Part shown: positions 5,574 through 6,485 of the stretch, piece by piece
How positions within the stretch are numbered: position 1 is the stretch's first letter
How the letters are laid out: each line of letters begins with the position of its first letter
Notes under the pieces: model-generated
Database searches by the model: none
What the model saw: only the letters and a program-made list of their open reading frames with translations
Told to the model about the DNA's origin: nothing
Program-made: the position numbers and the translations under genes
From: Chthoniobacterales bacterium
GTDB lineage: Bacteria > Verrucomicrobiota > Verrucomicrobiia > Chthoniobacterales > UBA10450
NCBI GenBank assembly: GCA_013694945.1
Contig: JACDBM010000370.1
Coordinates: 1 to 6,485, forward strand
Direction: 5' to 3'
DNA length: 6,485 nt

Positions 5574-6107
5574 ATGTGGCTTAGAGTGCAAAACCTCTGT
5601 GTGACCCATCGCGGGCGCACCCGTTGCCGCTATGCGTTGCAATGGCGACCGCGGTTTCTGGACGCCCTGGCCCTTTCCCGCTCGCAGATCATCGCCTGCC
5701 GGGCGGCGAAGGTGAGCGCGACGACGGTCAATCTGCACCTGAAGAGCGATCCTGACTTTGAAGCGCAGTATCACGCCGCCGAGGAGCACGCGGTGGCCCT
5801 TCTGCATGATGCCTGCTTCGCTTCTGCGCTGGAAGGCGACTGCGAGCCGGTTTACTGGCAAGGCATCAAGGTCGGGCACGTCCGCAAGTTCGACTCGCGC
5901 CTCAGAATCGAAATGCTGCGGGCGCATCTGCCGACGAAGTTCAAGGCTCCGGGCACTGCGAACCTCAAGATCAACGCCTCTGGTGGCGCTTCGGTCCTGG
6001 TCATCGGGGAAGCAGAGCGTGATGAGCTGGTAGCACTGCGCCAACAGGCCCTGGCCCAGATCGTGGAACGCAAGCGCCTCGCCCTGCCGGCCGTGCCCCA
6101 GATGTAA
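5574..6107 (+). CDS. Phage terminase small subunit-like protein, copy 2 (177 aa)
   Basis: Paralogue of the preceding gene. It has the helix-turn-helix WRPRFLDALALSRSQIIACRAAKVSATTVNLHLKSDPDF (residues about 24-62) and the block EPVYWQGIKVGHVRKFDSRLRIEMLRAHLPTKFK (91-124). The C-terminal segment SGGASVLVIGEAERDELVALRQQALAQIVERKRLAL is nearly identical to copy 1. The recognition helix region is clearly diverged between the copies (ATKAARVSYNTVRTH against ACRAAKVSATTVNLH), so they may bind different sites. ATG 5574 is the first start; the opening MWLRVQNLC is not shared with copy 1, and the first common residues are VTHR. It has the same strand and order as copy 1, with a 168-base spacer. The family call is by pattern; a DNA-binding regulator of unknown role is the alternative. 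Confidence 0.62.
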   Translation: MWLRVQNLCVTHRGRTRCRYALQWRPRFLDALALSRSQIIACRAAKVSATTVNLHLKSDPDFEAQYHAAEEHAVALLHDACFASALEGDCEPVYWQGIKVGHVRKFDSRLRIEMLRAHLPTKFKAPGTANLKINASGGASVLVIGEAERDELVALRQQALAQIVERKRLALPAVPQM

Positions 6108-6112
6108 GGGAC

Positions 6113-6158
6113 TGTTGCCATTTGGCAACACTGTTAAGTGCTGAACCTCTAAGCACTT
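6113..6158 (+). repeat. Two consecutive hairpins after terminase-like copy 2
   Basis: TGTTGCCA (6113-6120) and TGGCAACA (6123-6130) form a perfect 8-base inverted repeat with a 2-base centre, starting 6 bases after the stop. AAGTGCT (6136-6142) and AGCACTT (6152-6158) form a second, with a 9-base loop. Neither has a T-tract. The first occupies the same position as the palindrome after copy 1 but has a different sequence. Confidence 0.65.
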
Positions 6159-6160
6159 GG

Positions 6161-6240
6161 GACTTTCACCCTTCACAAGTGGACTCTCACACCCTCACGC
6201 ATGGGCGTACGTGCGTGTGAGTCTCTCACCCCTCATGCGT
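6161..6240 (+). repeat. Three imperfect ~20-base direct repeats (iteron-like) with internal dyads
   Basis: The repeats are GACTTTCACCCTTCACAAGT (6161-6180), GACTCTCACACCCTCACGCA (6182-6201) and GTCTCTCACCCCTCATGCGT (6221-6240), sharing a G-x-CTYTCAC-x-C-CTCA core. Overlapping dyads exist: ACGCATG (6197-6203) against CATGCGT (6234-6240), and CTCACAC (6186-6192) against GTGTGAG (6215-6221), with CGTACG at the centre. The layout is like an iteron or regulator-binding cluster. Function is inferred only. Confidence 0.5.
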
Positions 6241-6242
6241 CT

Positions 6243-6345
6243 GTCATGATGGTGCATGGGTGGTGGTGGTGGGTGGGTGGTGCGCCTGGTGCGGTGGTGT
6301 GGGTGGCGAGGGTTAGTCGATTAGCGCGGCCACCTCGGAAGAGTG
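6243..6345 (+). other. G-rich spacer with G-quadruplex potential and the shared GAGGGTTAG motif
   Basis: The plus strand has a G-run cluster at 6258-6280 (GGGTGGTGGTGGTGGGTGGGTGG), followed by GGTGGTGTGGGTGGCG, GAGGGTTAG at 6308-6316 and TTAGCG. The order matches the spacer after copy 1. A 60-codon reading frame here is Trp/Gly/Arg-biased translation of the repeat and is not a gene. Confidence 0.5.
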
Positions 6346-6485
6346 AGCAAAAAAGGAGGCGATCCGCCGCAACAGCCTCGTGAGACGCGGCGTGGCGTAA
6401 GGTTAAACGTCGGGCGTAGCGAGGAAATGCTATCGGTGACTTACCCCCTCGTGAGCCGAGGGAGAGTGGGAGCCGTATAGCTTGC
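6346..6485 (+). other. Terminal non-coding stretch with hairpin potential; no gene recognised
   Basis: It contains AAAAAAGGAGG (6349-6359), which looks like a ribosome site but has no sustained reading frame behind it. A strong hairpin CCCTCG-TGAGC-CGAGGG lies around 6446-6462. The final bases contain GAGCCGTAT (6470-6478), which resembles the start of a group II intron domain V but is cut by the window edge. Confidence 0.3.

Noticed and set aside
5550..6176. Minus-strand 208-codon frame opposite terminase-like copy 2
   Set aside because: A shadow of the strongly patterned plus-strand gene. The plus-strand protein is conserved with copy 1.
5412..6240. CRISPR array
   Set aside because: Repeats are few, unequal in length and not regularly spaced; no cas genes are present.
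6300..6308. GGGTGGCGA identical to part of the tRNA-Leu 5' end, as a possible attachment repeat
   Set aside because: Only 9 bases, in inverted rather than direct orientation relative to the tRNA, and inside a GT-rich tract where such matches are expected.

Overview
The window joins two regions. Bases 1 to about 760 look like ordinary chromosome, with three features on the minus strand: a tRNA-Leu(UAG), a small CDGSH iron-sulfur protein, and the N-terminal part of an exported START-domain protein that runs off the left edge. From about 760 onward all convincing genes are on the plus strand, and they look like an integrated, partly decayed mobile element.

The element begins with a complete tyrosine recombinase (836-2095). 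Next come an unrecognised and apparently frame-disrupted gene (2092-2942), a small AlpA/MerR-like winged-helix protein (3052-3330), and an HUH-type replication initiator or relaxase-like protein overlapping it by ATGA (3327-3812, with related-looking sequence in the same frame beyond its stop codon). A short unrecognised protein with a very strong Shine-Dalgarno follows (3973-4179). Then comes a degenerate transposase N-terminus resembling the IS1634 type (about 4320-4850), and two tandem paralogous genes that resemble phage terminase small subunits (4821-5405 and 5574-6107). Each of these two is followed by a short perfect palindrome and a GT-rich spacer ending in a shared GAGGGTTAG motif. 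The last 378 bases hold no convincing gene but are dense in hairpins, iteron-like repeats and G-runs.

Read together, integrase, excisionase-like regulator, rolling-circle-type Rep and small terminase follow the order of phage satellites of the PICI type. No capsid, portal or large terminase gene is visible. This is inference: the Rep and the second gene look damaged, an IS remnant interrupts the layout, and no right attachment site can be identified.

The host is a GC-moderate Gram-negative-type bacterium. My recollection of similar integrases, with an FHDLRH...TIATWLGHKDGGI...KVYGHLLDEHRRRAA C-terminus, points to Verrucomicrobiota (Opitutales-like). That is a family-level impression, not a database result.
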